Notes: a model not told the origin generated them from the letters alone. A stretch of DNA of 64,000 nucleotides from Veillonellaceae bacterium (GCA_025992895.1 DAJPGA010000001.1:1444501-1508500); one strand, 5' to 3'; shown: positions 24,991 through 35,162, counted from the first letter of the stretch. Made by a program: numbers and translations.

Positions 24991-26022
24991 TCAGTTCTTC
25001 AGATATCTTCTCTTCAGCTGGCCGCAGGCTGCCTGAATCTTATCACCCATCTGTTTCCTGACTGTTGTCGTCCTGCCATGCTTTTCCAAAATCATTTGGA
25101 ACTTTTTCACTTCATCAGCTTCCGGCGGATATAACTGAATATGTTCAGTGCCATTAACAGGAATTAAATTAATGTGACAGTTCAGATTTCCTATAAGTCT
25201 GCATAATTCATTTGCGTTATCCGCAGAAGCGTTCACATCTTTTATAAGTATGTATTCGAATGTAACCCGGCGGCCCGTTTTGTTATAGAAGTATCTGGCG
25301 GCGTTAATTACATCCTCAATTTTATAAGAGTTGCTGATAGGCATGATTTGATTTCTTATCATATCATTCGGCGCATGCAACGAAATTGCCAAAGTGATCG
25401 GCAATCCTTCTTCCGCCAGACGATAGATCTGTGGAACGATACCACAGGTTGAGAGAGTGATATTTCTAAGACTGATGTTCAAGATGTCGGGATCATTGCA
25501 GAGTCTGATGAACCGCAGCACATTTTCATAGTTTGTCAGAGGTTCGCCTGCTCCCATCAATACGATGGAATGTACAGGAATATCAAAATGCTGCTTGAAA
25601 GCAAACACCTGCGCCAGTATTTCTGAAGCATCAAGGTTACGCTTCATTCCATCAAAGGTGGAAGCACAGAAGATGCATCCCATCGCACATCCTACCTGCG
25701 TAGAAACACAAATGGAATTGCCATAATCATGATGCATGCAGACGGTTTCAACCAGGGAGCCGTCAGAAAGCTTGAGCAGGAGTTTAGTCGTGTTTTTATC
25801 ATCCGACTGCAACTGATTGATAATCTGCGGTTTGCTGATTACTGTATTTTCCTTGAGCCATTCTCTCATTGCACCCGGCAATTGTTTCATCTCATCAAAA
25901 TCATATACATATCTGTGGTATAAATAATCCTGAATCTGCTTGGCCCTGAATCTGGGAAAACCATTTCTGACAATCCAATCTTCTGTTTCAGCAAGAGTAT
26001 GGCCCCAAATATTCCAACTCAT
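24991..26022 (-). CDS. rlmN: 23S rRNA (adenine-2503-C2) methyltransferase RlmN
   Basis: 343 aa radical SAM enzyme that methylates A2503 of 23S rRNA and A37 of some tRNAs. The iron-sulfur cluster cysteines are C112, C116 and C119 (CAMGCIFC). The C-terminal acceptor cysteine is in QAACGQL. GAGEPL is the SAM-binding segment. It follows rsmB after 1 base. Confidence 0.96.
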   Translation of the reverse strand: MSWNIWGHTLAETEDWIVRNGFPRFRAKQIQDYLYHRYVYDFDEMKQLPGAMREWLKENTVISKPQIINQLQSDDKNTTKLLLKLSDGSLVETVCMHHDYGNSICVSTQVGCAMGCIFCASTFDGMKRNLDASEILAQVFAFKQHFDIPVHSIVLMGAGEPLTNYENVLRFIRLCNDPDILNISLRNITLSTCGIVPQIYRLAEEGLPITLAISLHAPNDMIRNQIMPISNSYKIEDVINAARYFYNKTGRRVTFEYILIKDVNASADNANELCRLIGNLNCHINLIPVNGTEHIQLYPPEADEVKKFQMILEKHGRTTTVRKQMGDKIQAACGQLKRRYLKN

Positions 26023-26023
26023 A

Positions 26024-27379
26024 TTATCTCCTTTTCATTTTAGCGATAAAGAATCCATCGCTATGACATTCATCCGGCCAAAGCGTTGCCATACCGTTTT
26101 CATATTCTTTTCCATTTGGCAATTGGAAACCTTCTAATTCAAAATCCGTAAAGTTGTCTATAAACCACTTAACAACAGATTCATTTTCCTGTTTATTCAG
26201 TGTACAGGTACTATAGACCAAGACCCCTCCATACTTAACATAATGAGCTGCAATAGAAATTAACTTTTTCTGCAGGATGGGGAATTCCTCTATATCGGCC
26301 TCTTTCCTATTCCATCTAATTTCCAGTTTATGTCCAAGTACACCCAGACCGGAACACGGGGCATCCAAAAGTACTTTGTCATACTCTTCATTGCAGGAAT
26401 CATTCAGGACGGTTGAATCCTGAACTTCTGCGTGAATAATTTTGATGCCTAACTTATGTGCACTTTCTTTTATTAGCTGAACCCGGTGGTCATATAAATC
26501 CCATGCATCAATATGGCCCTCATTGTTCATTAATTCAGCCATTTCCGTCGTTTTGCTTCCCGGGGCGGCACACATATCAAGAACCCGCTCTCCTGGTTCA
26601 GGAGACAATACAACTGGCGGAATCATTGATGAGACAGATTGAACAGATGCATAGCCCTTGTTCAGGATTTCAGCAAAAAACTGGTCAGCCCCATGTTTAA
26701 GGATGATGGCTGGCGAATAAATATCACTCTGCTGGGCTTCGACACCTTTTTCAGATAACAGCTTTAAAACGGATTGTGTATCAGTTCGTAAAGTATTAAC
26801 ACGTATGGAAGTATCAGGTACTTCGTTAAAGGCCTTCAATATTAAATCTGTTTTTTCAGGTCCTAATTCTTCCTGCCATTTTTGTACCAGCCATCCAGGC
26901 ATATTATAGAAGAGTTCATCATACAAAAGCGGATTGCTTTCCCGTTTTGGCAGTTCAAACTGTTCCTTCTTCCGGAGGAAATTTCTAAGCACACCATTGA
27001 TGAACCTGACATTCCCGGGGTGTGTGATCTTCTTTGCAATTTTAACAGTTTCATTGACTGCGGCAGATTCCGGAATCCTGGATAAATATATCAGCTGATA
27101 GAGCCCGATACATAACAGGATCCGAACTGCAGGATGTATCTTTTTCACAGGATGGCTGCTAAGACGGCTGATAATCCAGACAAGATAGTTGTATTTTCTA
27201 AGAGTGCCGTAAACCAATTCTGTCAATAAATGCGCCTCAGGCCCCTTCAAATGATTCTTTTTGAGTGCCGTCTGAAGTCTTAGATTCGAATAAGCGCCTT
27301 TTTCCAAAATATCATAAAGCGCCTGATATGCCAGAACCCTTGCAGAAGGAGCCTGAGCATTAGTATTCAAATGATTCAT
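26024..27379 (-). CDS. rsmB: 16S rRNA (cytosine-967-C5) methyltransferase RsmB
   Basis: 451 aa. An N-terminal NusB-like RNA-binding domain (about 10-140) is fused to a SAM methyltransferase domain with DMCAAPGSKTTEMAEL, DAPCSGLG (catalytic Cys) and YSTCTLNKQENE (second Cys). It overlaps fmt by 20 bases. Confidence 0.96.
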   Translation of the reverse strand: MNHLNTNAQAPSARVLAYQALYDILEKGAYSNLRLQTALKKNHLKGPEAHLLTELVYGTLRKYNYLVWIISRLSSHPVKKIHPAVRILLCIGLYQLIYLSRIPESAAVNETVKIAKKITHPGNVRFINGVLRNFLRKKEQFELPKRESNPLLYDELFYNMPGWLVQKWQEELGPEKTDLILKAFNEVPDTSIRVNTLRTDTQSVLKLLSEKGVEAQQSDIYSPAIILKHGADQFFAEILNKGYASVQSVSSMIPPVVLSPEPGERVLDMCAAPGSKTTEMAELMNNEGHIDAWDLYDHRVQLIKESAHKLGIKIIHAEVQDSTVLNDSCNEEYDKVLLDAPCSGLGVLGHKLEIRWNRKEADIEEFPILQKKLISIAAHYVKYGGVLVYSTCTLNKQENESVVKWFIDNFTDFELEGFQLPNGKEYENGMATLWPDECHSDGFFIAKMKRR

Positions 27380-28301
27380 CCGTGGTCACCTTGTACCCGT
27401 TAATAAAGTCTGATGCGCTCATCTTTTTATGATTTTCGGGCTGGATCATGAGAAGCCCTATGGCACCGTCACTGCATTTAACATGAAGCATTCCGTCGGA
27501 AAGAGAGAAGATCTTCCCTGGGGCATCATTAGAACTTGATTCAAGCAGAACAGCCTCGTGAATTTTAATCCGCTTTCCCCTGAAGAAAGTATATGTACCC
27601 GGATTTGGATACATTCCCCTGATCAACCTGTCTATCGTGCGGGCAGAATCATTCCAATTGATATGTCCCATTTCCTTCGTCAATTTTTCAGCATATGTTG
27701 CTTTGCTTTCATCCTGTTTTACAGAAGCAGCCAGTTTAGCCGGCAGATCATCCAAAACATCGATCAGAAGCTTTGCCCCGACATGGCTCAGTACGTCAAA
27801 AAGATCTTCCGATGTCATATGCGGAGTAATGGATACGCTTTTTTCCGCAATAATATTGCCAGTATCCATTCCTGCGTCCAATTGCATGATCGTTACTCCG
27901 GTTGTTTCTTCTCCATCAATGATCGAACGCTGAACAGGTGCAGCGCCGCGATACTTCGGAAGAAGCGATGCGTGCACATTAATCACGCCATACTTGGGAA
28001 TATCAAGAACAGCCTGCGGCAAAATCTTTCCGTAAGCTATTACAATAATCAGATCAGGATTCAGAGCCCTTAACACATCAAGCTCTTTTTCATCCTTCAG
28101 GGAGTTAGGCTGATAAATAGTAATATCATGTTCCAATGCGAATTGTTTTACCGCAGAAAACTGTACTTTATTTCCCCTTTTATTGACCCGGTCCGGCTGC
28201 GTATAAACAGCTTCAACCGCATATCCCTGTTTATAGAGTTCATTTAATGATGGTATTCCAAAATCCGGCGTTCCCATAAATACGATTTTATAATTATTCA
28301 T
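27360..28301 (-). CDS. fmt: Methionyl-tRNA formyltransferase
   Basis: 313 aa from the ATG at 28301. It formylates initiator Met-tRNA with 10-formyl-THF. Motifs: FMGTPDFG at the N-terminus, the catalytic NVHASLLPKYRGAAP, and the C-terminal domain with GMYPNPGTYTF. The chosen start overlaps the def stop by 8 bases; an upstream start at 28355 would add 18 atypical residues. def and fmt act in opposite directions on the same formyl group. Confidence 0.95.
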   Translation of the reverse strand: MNNYKIVFMGTPDFGIPSLNELYKQGYAVEAVYTQPDRVNKRGNKVQFSAVKQFALEHDITIYQPNSLKDEKELDVLRALNPDLIIVIAYGKILPQAVLDIPKYGVINVHASLLPKYRGAAPVQRSIIDGEETTGVTIMQLDAGMDTGNIIAEKSVSITPHMTSEDLFDVLSHVGAKLLIDVLDDLPAKLAASVKQDESKATYAEKLTKEMGHINWNDSARTIDRLIRGMYPNPGTYTFFRGKRIKIHEAVLLESSSNDAPGKIFSLSDGMLHVKCSDGAIGLLMIQPENHKKMSASDFINGYKVTTDESFEY

Positions 28302-28761
28302 CTGTCTTAGGTCCTTTATGAAGTGAAAGAGCCTTTTCAATGAAAAGGATGCCATTTAAATGATCGGTTTCATGCTGGATGCAGCGTGCTAATAACCCGG
28401 ATGCCTTTTTCGTTTTTTTCTTGCCATGTATATCCTGATAATGCACGATGACATTCGAGTAGCGTTCCACTTCCCCAAAGAGTTCAGGAACGGATAAGCA
28501 TCCTTCTATGTCGATATTCTTCTCATCCCCGACGGGGCTCCATTCAGGATTGATGTAAGCTTCAAAGCCTGATTCACCGTCATCAGCAACAAACACCCTT
28601 TTAGACACTGCAATCTGCGGAGCCGCAAGACCCACACCGTTAGCTTCATACAAGGTCTTTTTCATATCAATAACCAGGAATTTCAATTTTTTATCAAACA
28701 CTTCAACAGGAGCTGCCACATTCTTTAATATCGGATTTCCCGCACTAATAATTTTACTCAA
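28294..28761 (-). CDS. def: Peptide deformylase
   Basis: 155 aa. Removes the N-terminal formyl group from new proteins. All three family motifs are present: GVGLAAPQI, EGCLSVP (metal Cys) and QHETDHLNG (HExxH). The start is TTG at 28761, with AGAAGG about 10 bases upstream. It sits 53 bases after priA. Confidence 0.95.
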   Translation of the reverse strand: MSKIISAGNPILKNVAAPVEVFDKKLKFLVIDMKKTLYEANGVGLAAPQIAVSKRVFVADDGESGFEAYINPEWSPVGDEKNIDIEGCLSVPELFGEVERYSNVIVHYQDIHGKKKTKKASGLLARCIQHETDHLNGILFIEKALSLHKGPKTDE

Positions 28762-28814
28762 CTTATGATACCTTCTTTCTTTTAATCCTTGTGTAAATCC
28801 AATTATTTAATTCC

Positions 28815-31196
28815 TTATATTGGATCTACGTCTATAATTATATCATTTTCTTTGAATATTACCGAATTTCTCATCAAATTTTTCAAATCCACAAAATTAC
28901 TGCCTTTTATCAATATGGATATGAAATATAAGTTTCTGACCCGTTTGATTGGTTCCGGGAAGGGTTCCGTAAAGGATACTTTTTCTTTCAGATTCTTATT
29001 GGCCTCACAGAGGAACCGGTAAATGGTATTTGCCTGATTGACCGCAGTATCGTAATCTTTATTGAAACATGTAATTTTCAATAATTTCAGAAATGGAGGG
29101 TAACCAAGCATTTTACGGAATACTACTTCCTGCTCATAAAATTTCTCATAATCCTGCTTGGCGGCTGTTTCAATCACATAGTGTTCAGGATTATAGGTTT
29201 GCAGGATAACTTCCCCGCGTTCTTTTCCCCGGCCAGCTCTGCCCGCACACTGGGTGATCAGATTAAAGGTCTGTTCGGACGCTAAATAGGTCGGCATATT
29301 CAGGATGCTGTCCGCAGATAAGATTCCAACAGTATTGACATTAGGAATATCATGCCCTTTTGCGACCATCTGTGTCCCAAATAATATATCTATTTTATCA
29401 TTTTTATCATTTTTGAAATCATTTAGGATTCTTTGTGCACTATTTTTTCTTGATGTACTGTCAAGATCAAAACGCTGACATCTTGCCTGCGGAAAATCTT
29501 CCTTTAACTCTTTTTCGATTAACTCAGTCCCCCAGCCCAGATAGCGGATTTTTCTATTCCCGCATTTGGGGCATTTATATGGAGGAATACTGGTCGTGCC
29601 ACAGTAATGACACTTCAATAAGTTCTCTTCTCTATGATATACAAAAGATACATCACAATTAGGACACTTAAAAACATATCCGCATGATGAGCATATTAGC
29701 GTAGATGCAAATCCTCTTTTATTTAATAAAAGAATCGCTTTTCTTTTATTCTCCAGTGTCTTTTCAAGCAGCTCCCTAAGCGGCATGGAAATTAATCTTC
29801 CGCTGTTACTGTAATCTCCTCTCATATCGTAAATCAATATTTTGGGCAAAGGAGTGTTGAATACCCTGTGTTTCAATTCAATCAGCCGGATCTTCCCGCT
29901 TAAGGCCGCATAGTAAGTTGCTATTGATGGCGTCGCCGCACCCAGAACAATAGGGCAGTTAGAGATCTTGGCTATCATCTTGGCTACATCTCTGCCATTA
30001 TATCTTGGACTTTCGCCCTGTTTATAGGAAGAATCATACTCCTCATCGACTACAATCAGTTTCAGATTTTTAAATGGCAGGAAAAGCGCAGAACGTGATC
30101 CAATAATAATACGGCTTTCTCCGTTGACGATTCTCTGGCGATTGTTGTATCTCTCTCCTTTTGATAATTTGCTATGCATAAAGACGACATCATCGCCGAA
30201 TACAGATGCAAAATAGGCAGTGAGCTGATTAGTCAATGAAATCTCCGGAACAAGTATCAATGCTGATCCGCCATTTTCAAGAGCATGTTTCGCACACTGA
30301 AGGTATACCTCGGTTTTTCCACTCCCGGTGACACCTTTTAATAAAACTCCTTCGTAAGAAGATTTATCAATAAGTTTAGAAATCTCATTGATAGCCTTAA
30401 ACTGTTCTTCCGTTGGCTTTTTTTCATTGCCTTTGGTATTTGAATCCGTTATCAGGGAATAAGTATCCTTTGCTTTATAAATTACTTTTGCAAAGCCTTT
30501 ATTGCAATATGCACGGACGACCGCATCAGAAATCCCTTGTTCTTTTAAACTCCTGACGGGGATTGCCTTTTCGGTTTTAAGCAGCCTCCAAAGCAGTCTT
30601 TGTTTGCTGCTGCGAGTCAGATCTTCTTCTTTGGGAGCAGAGACAACTTCAACCCATCGCTCAACAGGTGCCGCATGTACGCTGGATAATAGTTCCCTCC
30701 TGATTAGATAAGATTGATCAAGACATTCTTTAAGATGATCCCCGAAAATAAGCTCAGCGTCTTTTTCATGCAGTGATTTGATGGAATGATCTATCAACGA
30801 TGAAAATGCCGAGTCTGCCGGTATATTATCCCACAAAATTTCATACGTATATTCCCTTTGAATACCCACCTTATCAATCAGGAAAAGTCTCAAAGCCTCA
30901 ATCAGAGGACATATATAATAAGAGGCTATCCAATAAGCCAGAAGGAGCATCTGCTCAGTAAACCAAGGCTCAGTGTCAATGATATCCAATATATATTGAA
31001 GTTTATAATCAAACTGATCTGGGTCGGCATCGGTTATAGATAGAATGATTCCTTCTTCATGCTTGCCGGCAAAGGAAACGAGACATCTGGTACCAGCCTT
31101 AACGGATGCAAATTTTTCTGGGACGATATAAGAAAACGTTCTGTTTAAACGCTTGCTCACTCGATTGATAATCACTTCAGCAATGATTGTTCTCAT
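28815..31196 (-). CDS. priA: Primosomal protein N' (replication restart helicase PriA)
   Basis: 793 aa. A DNA-binding N-terminal domain, a helicase core with Walker A GVTGSGKTEVY and a VDEEYD box (DEEH-like), then a zinc region with paired cysteines (CSSCGYVFKCPNC, CHYC, CPKC) inside the second helicase lobe. It reloads the replisome at stalled forks. GGAGAT lies 8 bases before the ATG. The preceding metK terminator separates the two genes. Confidence 0.96.
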   Translation of the reverse strand: MRTIIAEVIINRVSKRLNRTFSYIVPEKFASVKAGTRCLVSFAGKHEEGIILSITDADPDQFDYKLQYILDIIDTEPWFTEQMLLLAYWIASYYICPLIEALRLFLIDKVGIQREYTYEILWDNIPADSAFSSLIDHSIKSLHEKDAELIFGDHLKECLDQSYLIRRELLSSVHAAPVERWVEVVSAPKEEDLTRSSKQRLLWRLLKTEKAIPVRSLKEQGISDAVVRAYCNKGFAKVIYKAKDTYSLITDSNTKGNEKKPTEEQFKAINEISKLIDKSSYEGVLLKGVTGSGKTEVYLQCAKHALENGGSALILVPEISLTNQLTAYFASVFGDDVVFMHSKLSKGERYNNRQRIVNGESRIIIGSRSALFLPFKNLKLIVVDEEYDSSYKQGESPRYNGRDVAKMIAKISNCPIVLGAATPSIATYYAALSGKIRLIELKHRVFNTPLPKILIYDMRGDYSNSGRLISMPLRELLEKTLENKRKAILLLNKRGFASTLICSSCGYVFKCPNCDVSFVYHREENLLKCHYCGTTSIPPYKCPKCGNRKIRYLGWGTELIEKELKEDFPQARCQRFDLDSTSRKNSAQRILNDFKNDKNDKIDILFGTQMVAKGHDIPNVNTVGILSADSILNMPTYLASEQTFNLITQCAGRAGRGKERGEVILQTYNPEHYVIETAAKQDYEKFYEQEVVFRKMLGYPPFLKLLKITCFNKDYDTAVNQANTIYRFLCEANKNLKEKVSFTEPFPEPIKRVRNLYFISILIKGSNFVDLKNLMRNSVIFKENDIIIDVDPI

Positions 31197-31226
31197 AAAA
31201 TTTTATCTCCGTTCAATCGACTCAAA

Positions 31227-31263
31227 AAAATAGTGGTTACTCTTTAAGAGTAACCACTATTTT
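31227..31263 (-). terminator. Terminator after metK
   Basis: A nearly perfect palindrome: an 18-base arm (31227-31244), a 1-base centre and the complementary arm (31246-31263) ending in TTTT. The A-rich 5' side gives a T-rich tail on the minus strand. Confidence 0.88.
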
Positions 31264-31291
31264 ATCATATTTCAAGAACCCTTGATATTAA

Positions 31292-32476
31292 TTATAAGCC
31301 AGCTTCTCTTCTAAGAACGTCTGCCTTATCGGTGTGTTCCCAGGTCAGATCAATATCAGTTCTGCCAAAATGTCCATAAGCTGCTGTTTTCTTGTAAATC
31401 GGGCGTCTCAGATCCAGCATATCAATAATTCCGGCAGGTCTTAATTCAAAATTCTTTCTGATGAGTTCAATGATTCTTTCATCACTGATTTTTCCGGTTC
31501 CGAAAGTGTCAACAAAAATGGATACCGGTTCAGCTACGCCAATAGCGTATGCCAATTCAATTTCGCATTTGTCAGCAATCCCTGCTGCGACAATATTTTT
31601 TGCAACATAACGTGCCGCATAAGCAGCTGAACGGTCAACCTTTGTCGGATCTTTACCAGAGAAGCATCCGCCGCCATGACGCGCCATGCCGCCGTAGGTA
31701 TCAACAATAATCTTTCTGCCCGTAAGACCGGCATCCCCCTGAGGTCCGCCTATAACAAAACGACCGGTCGGGTTGATCAGGTACTTGGTGCTGTCATCAA
31801 TAAAATCAGCCGGCATAACAACCTTGATTACATGTTCAATAAGATCTTTCTTGATCTGATCAAGTGAAGTTTCCGGATTATGCTGTGCAGAGATTACAAT
31901 GGTATCAATATGTACAGGCTTGCCGTCTTCATATTCAACAGTAACCTGTGTCTTGCCATCCGGTCTCAGATAAGCAAGTTCTCCATTTTTTCTGACTTCT
32001 GCCAGTCTGCGGGAAAGTCTGTGAGCCAGAGCGATAGGCATCGGAAGGTATTCCGGTGTTTCATTGGAAGCATAGCCGAACATCATTCCCTGATCACCAG
32101 CACCGATATCATACTGGTCAGCCTTGGACTCTTTTGCTTCAAGAGATTTATCCACGCCCATAGCGATATCCGGAGACTGTTCATCAATGGAAACGTTAAT
32201 GCCGACACTATCAGCATCAAAGCCATAATGTGCATCGGTATAACCGATTTCACGAATCGTATCTCTTATAATTTTAGGAATCGGTACATAGGCCGTTGTT
32301 GTGATTTCACCAAAGACATGTACCTGTCCTGTTGTAACCGTTGTTTCGCAAGCAACTCTGCCATTTGGGTCCTGTTCCAGGATTGCGTCAAGAATTGCAT
32401 CAGAAATCTGATCGGCAATTTTATCAGGATGTCCCTCTGTTACAGATTCAGAAGTAAATAATACTTTCTTAGCCAA
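31292..32476 (-). CDS. metK: S-adenosylmethionine synthetase
   Basis: 394 aa. Makes SAM from methionine and ATP. Motifs: [19 protein letters not shown] at the N-terminus, [12 protein letters not shown] and [16 protein letters not shown]. Expression is controlled by the SAM-I riboswitch directly upstream. A GGAGGGATTTT ribosome site precedes the ATG. Its product feeds the methyltransferases whose by-product SAH is handled by the mtaD/ahcY operon. Confidence 0.97.
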   Translation of the reverse strand: MAKKVLFTSESVTEGHPDKIADQISDAILDAILEQDPNGRVACETTVTTGQVHVFGEITTTAYVPIPKIIRDTIREIGYTDAHYGFDADSVGINVSIDEQSPDIAMGVDKSLEAKESKADQYDIGAGDQGMMFGYASNETPEYLPMPIALAHRLSRRLAEVRKNGELAYLRPDGKTQVTVEYEDGKPVHIDTIVISAQHNPETSLDQIKKDLIEHVIKVVMPADFIDDSTKYLINPTGRFVIGGPQGDAGLTGRKIIVDTYGGMARHGGGCFSGKDPTKVDRSAAYAARYVAKNIVAAGIADKCEIELAYAIGVAEPVSIFVDTFGTGKISDERIIELIRKNFELRPAGIIDMLDLRRPIYKKTAAYGHFGRTDIDLTWEHTDKADVLRREAGL

Positions 32477-32520
32477 TTAAAATCCCTCCTTAGGATTAAA
32501 TATAAAGGTAATTGGGTAAT

Positions 32521-32652
32521 AAAAAAACTCTCCTGCAGAAGGAGAGATGGTTCTCTCATCTGTCAGCTGCTGCTGTTGGAATTAGCACCGGTTCTAAAAA
32601 GAATGGTTGCTGCGGCTTCCTCGGGCCAGTTCCCTCTACCGCTCTTGATGAG
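32521..32652 (-). promoter_or_regulatory. SAM-I (S-box) riboswitch with intrinsic terminator
   Basis: On the minus strand the aptamer (32652 to 32553) shows the S-box core in order: P1 CTCATC, AAGAGCGGTAGAGGGA, CTGGCCC, GAAGCCGCAGCAACC, GGTGCTAATTCC, GACA and the closing GATGAG. A terminator follows (CTCTCCT/AGGAGAG at 32528-32546, with seven T's from 32527 down to 32521). High SAM should stabilise P1 and let the terminator form, switching off metK. Confidence 0.95.
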
Positions 32653-32670
32653 TTATTTTCATATGTTTCT

Positions 32671-32699
32671 ATTATAACGGGAATGTCATTATTTAGCAA
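32671..32699 (-). promoter_or_regulatory. metK promoter
   Basis: TTGCTA (32694-32699) and TATAAT (32671-32676) with a 17-base spacer on the minus strand, about 20 bases before the riboswitch aptamer. Confidence 0.7.
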
Positions 32700-32731
32700 T
32701 AGATTAAAAATAACAATTAGATAACATAATC

Positions 32732-32768
32732 AAAAGAGACCCTCACTTTTATAAGGAGGGTCTCTTTA
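32732..32768 (-). terminator. Terminator after coaBC
   Basis: AAAGAGACCCTC and GAGGGTCTCTTT form a 12-bp stem around an 11-base loop. A-rich sequence on the plus strand gives the T-run on the minus strand. Confidence 0.85.
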
Positions 32769-32777
32769 TTGTAAACG

Positions 32778-33974
32778 TCAATTTATGCCTTCGGCAATTT
32801 TCTCGATAATAATATGTCCCAAATCATCTTTAGTCATTTTCGGATATTGCTCAATATGGCCATCTTTATAGATAAGAGCTGCTATATTAGTTGAAACATT
32901 GAATCCTGCGCCCTGCTGCGCAACATCATTAGCTACAAGGAGGTTCAGGTTTTTCTTTGCCAATTTAGCTTTACCGTATTCAATGACATCCCTGGTTTCA
33001 GCCGCAAATCCTACAAGGAACTGATGCGTCTTTTTTTGCCCTAATCCGTAGAGTATATCCGGATTCTCTGTGAGTTCTATATTGAGATGATCATGCTGTT
33101 CTTTCTTTATTTTATTGTCGGCCCGCACGGCAGGACGATAATCAGATACAGCTGCAGCCATGACAAGTGCATCACAGTCGTCATACTGGGCATTAACTGC
33201 CTTTTCCAGTTCCCTGGCATCATGGACATAAATCATATGAACACCGACTGGTTCTGGCAGAGCATGTGTACAACTTACAAGGGTAACATCTGCATCTTCC
33301 AGTGCAGCAGCTCTGGCAATGGAATAACCCATTTTACCGCTCGAGCGGTTGCTTATGTACCGGACGGGATCGATATCTTCCTGAGTTCCGCCTGCAGAAA
33401 CAACAATTTTCTTTCCCTTCAGCAAATGCTTGCTGTAGAGTGCCTTGTAAATGTGTTCCATGATAACATTCAGCTGCGGGAAGCGGCCTTTCCCCGTAAC
33501 ATTGCACGCCAAATGTCCGGACTCCGGTTCAACAAAAATATATCCTAAAGATTCCAGTTTGCGTATATTAGACTGGACGATGGGATTCTCATACATATTA
33601 GTATTCATTGAAGGAACAAATACTACTTTCGCCTTCGTTGCCATAATCGTAGTAGACAGCATGTCATCAGCGATCCCATTGGCTACCTTTCCAATGATAT
33701 CAGCTGTTGCAGGCGCAATTACAAATACATCTGCAAGACGGGCAAGAGCGATGTGCTCAACATCCCATTTATTAATATTTGCGAACATATCAACAGTAAC
33801 ATCATTGCCGGAAAGTTCTCCAAAGGTAATCGGAGTAACCAGCTTCGCTGCATGTTCTGTTAAAATACAATGAACATCAGCTCCATTCTGCCTGAGCTGA
33901 CTTACAAGCCCTGCTGCTTTATAGGCAGCTATGCCGCCGCAAACACCAACAACTATGTGCTTATCTTTAAACAT
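32778..33974 (-). CDS. coaBC: Bifunctional phosphopantothenoylcysteine decarboxylase/synthase
   Basis: 398 aa. The N-terminal CoaC flavoprotein (about 1-175) decarboxylates phosphopantothenoylcysteine: GGIAAYKA, PSMNTNMYENP and HLACNVTGKGR with the catalytic Cys. The C-terminal CoaB (about 185-398) joins cysteine to phosphopantothenate: SAGGTQEDIDPVRYI and NRSSGKMG. I chose ATG 33974 because GAAGGG lies 6-7 bases upstream; a longer start at 33992 adds only 6 residues. Confidence 0.95.
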   Translation of the reverse strand: MFKDKHIVVGVCGGIAAYKAAGLVSQLRQNGADVHCILTEHAAKLVTPITFGELSGNDVTVDMFANINKWDVEHIALARLADVFVIAPATADIIGKVANGIADDMLSTTIMATKAKVVFVPSMNTNMYENPIVQSNIRKLESLGYIFVEPESGHLACNVTGKGRFPQLNVIMEHIYKALYSKHLLKGKKIVVSAGGTQEDIDPVRYISNRSSGKMGYSIARAAALEDADVTLVSCTHALPEPVGVHMIYVHDARELEKAVNAQYDDCDALVMAAAVSDYRPAVRADNKIKKEQHDHLNIELTENPDILYGLGQKKTHQFLVGFAAETRDVIEYGKAKLAKKNLNLLVANDVAQQGAGFNVSTNIAALIYKDGHIEQYPKMTKDDLGHIIIEKIAEGIN

Positions 33975-34028
33975 TATTAGCCCTTCCATCAAAATTCAGG
34001 AATAGAAGTCGTTACCACCCTGCTTGTA

Positions 34029-34229
34029 TTATTTCCCGAATGAATAGGTAATTTTTGAATTATAGATTTCTTCCAATGCGATCGTAACAGTTTTTTTATC
34101 AGCTGCATCTGGAATCAATGCAGGCTGCCCGTCAGTAAGTTCTCTGGCTCTCTGAGCCGCCAGAGTGACCAACGTATATTTGGAATCTACTTTCTTAATA
34201 AGACTGTCGATTGAAGGATAACACATCAT
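34029..34229 (-). CDS. rpoZ: RNA polymerase omega subunit
   Basis: 66 aa, family length. It has the N-terminal PSIDSLI, the KYTLVTLAAQRAREL helix and a C-terminal ALEEIYNSKI. Omega aids polymerase assembly. A strong AGGAGGT lies before the double ATG. It overlaps gmk by 4 bases, as in most Firmicutes. Confidence 0.92.
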   Translation of the reverse strand: MMCYPSIDSLIKKVDSKYTLVTLAAQRARELTDGQPALIPDAADKKTVTIALEEIYNSKITYSFGK

Positions 34230-34876
34230 TTTAAAGGTACCTCCTTATTTATATATTGCTTGAAAATTGTTTCAATCTGCCCCTCATTATGGCTGAGTTT
34301 GCATTTCTCTGCCTCCAAAATAGCAGATGTTTTATGAACTGCGTCCTCTAAAATATCATTAACGACAATATAATCATACTGATGAGCCATTGCAAGCTCG
34401 CTTGTTATTTGGGCCAGACGCTTTTGAATCACTTCTTCAGAATCTGTTCCTCTGTTATGGAGACGTCCTGATAAAACATTCAGCGAAGGTGGAACAATAT
34501 AGATGAATACTCCGGTAGGATAACGCTTTTTTACCTGCATTGCTCCCTGGATATCAATTTCAAGAAGTACAGACTGTCCTTTATCAATTAAATCCAAAAC
34601 ATACTTTTTGGGAGTACCATAGTAATTATCATATACTTTTGCATACTCCAAAAAGGCATCTTCTTTGATCAGTTGTTCAAACTGTTCTTTGGTTCTGAAG
34701 AAATAACTTTCCCCTTCCACTTCACCTTTTCTAGGCTCCCTGGTGGTCATTGATACAGAGTAATGCAAATCTGGATACAACTCGCGAATTGCACTGCAGA
34801 TGGTACCCTTCCCTGCACCGCTGGGACCTGAAACCACAAGCAAAATACCCTTATCGGTTTTCCCTGACATGTCCAT
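34226..34876 (-). CDS. gmk: Guanylate kinase
   Basis: 216 aa. Converts GMP to GDP. P-loop GPSGAGKGT, the GMP-binding TTREPRKGEVEGESYFF, and the lid region EEVIQKRLAQ are present. I used ATG 34876, which overlaps the remA stop (TGATG). A TTG at 34879 or an ATG at 34867 are alternatives. Confidence 0.95.
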   Translation of the reverse strand: MDMSGKTDKGILLVVSGPSGAGKGTICSAIRELYPDLHYSVSMTTREPRKGEVEGESYFFRTKEQFEQLIKEDAFLEYAKVYDNYYGTPKKYVLDLIDKGQSVLLEIDIQGAMQVKKRYPTGVFIYIVPPSLNVLSGRLHNRGTDSEEVIQKRLAQITSELAMAHQYDYIVVNDILEDAVHKTSAILEAEKCKLSHNEGQIETIFKQYINKEVPLK

Positions 34877-35151
34877 CAATTATCATCCATTCCTTCACTG
34901 ATCGCCGTATCTTTATTCATAAGTCTGTGAGAAATCGTTTCTGGCTGTACTGCTGATAAAATAATCTGACCGCTGTCCATAATCAAAACGGCACGTGTTT
35001 TTCTGCCATAAGTTGCATCTATTAATTCGCCCTTATCTCTTGAATCCTGAATCATTCTTTTGACCGGAGCAGATTCAGGGCTGATGATTGCCATAACACG
35101 TGCAGCTGCTGCCATATTGCCAAATCCAATATTAATTAAAGAAAAACTCAC
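34876..35151 (-). CDS. remA: Regulatory protein RemA (DUF370)
   Basis: 91 aa from a GTG start with AGGAGAG upstream. The N-terminal [16 protein letters not shown] and the [14 protein letters not shown] segment define the family. In Bacillus, RemA binds DNA and activates biofilm matrix and osmoprotection genes. Its position between yicC and gmk is conserved in Firmicutes. The targets in this organism are unknown. Confidence 0.92.
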   Translation of the reverse strand: MSFSLINIGFGNMAAAARVMAIISPESAPVKRMIQDSRDKGELIDATYGRKTRAVLIMDSGQIILSAVQPETISHRLMNKDTAISEGMDDN

Positions 35152-35162
35152 TTTTAACTCTC

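Larger units (their letters stand above)
32477..32777. other. Intergenic region between metK and coaBC
   Basis: About 300 bases without a gene. From left to right it holds the metK ribosome site, the SAM-I riboswitch with terminator (32521-32652), the metK promoter (32671-32699) and the coaBC terminator (32732-32768). Confidence 0.9.
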
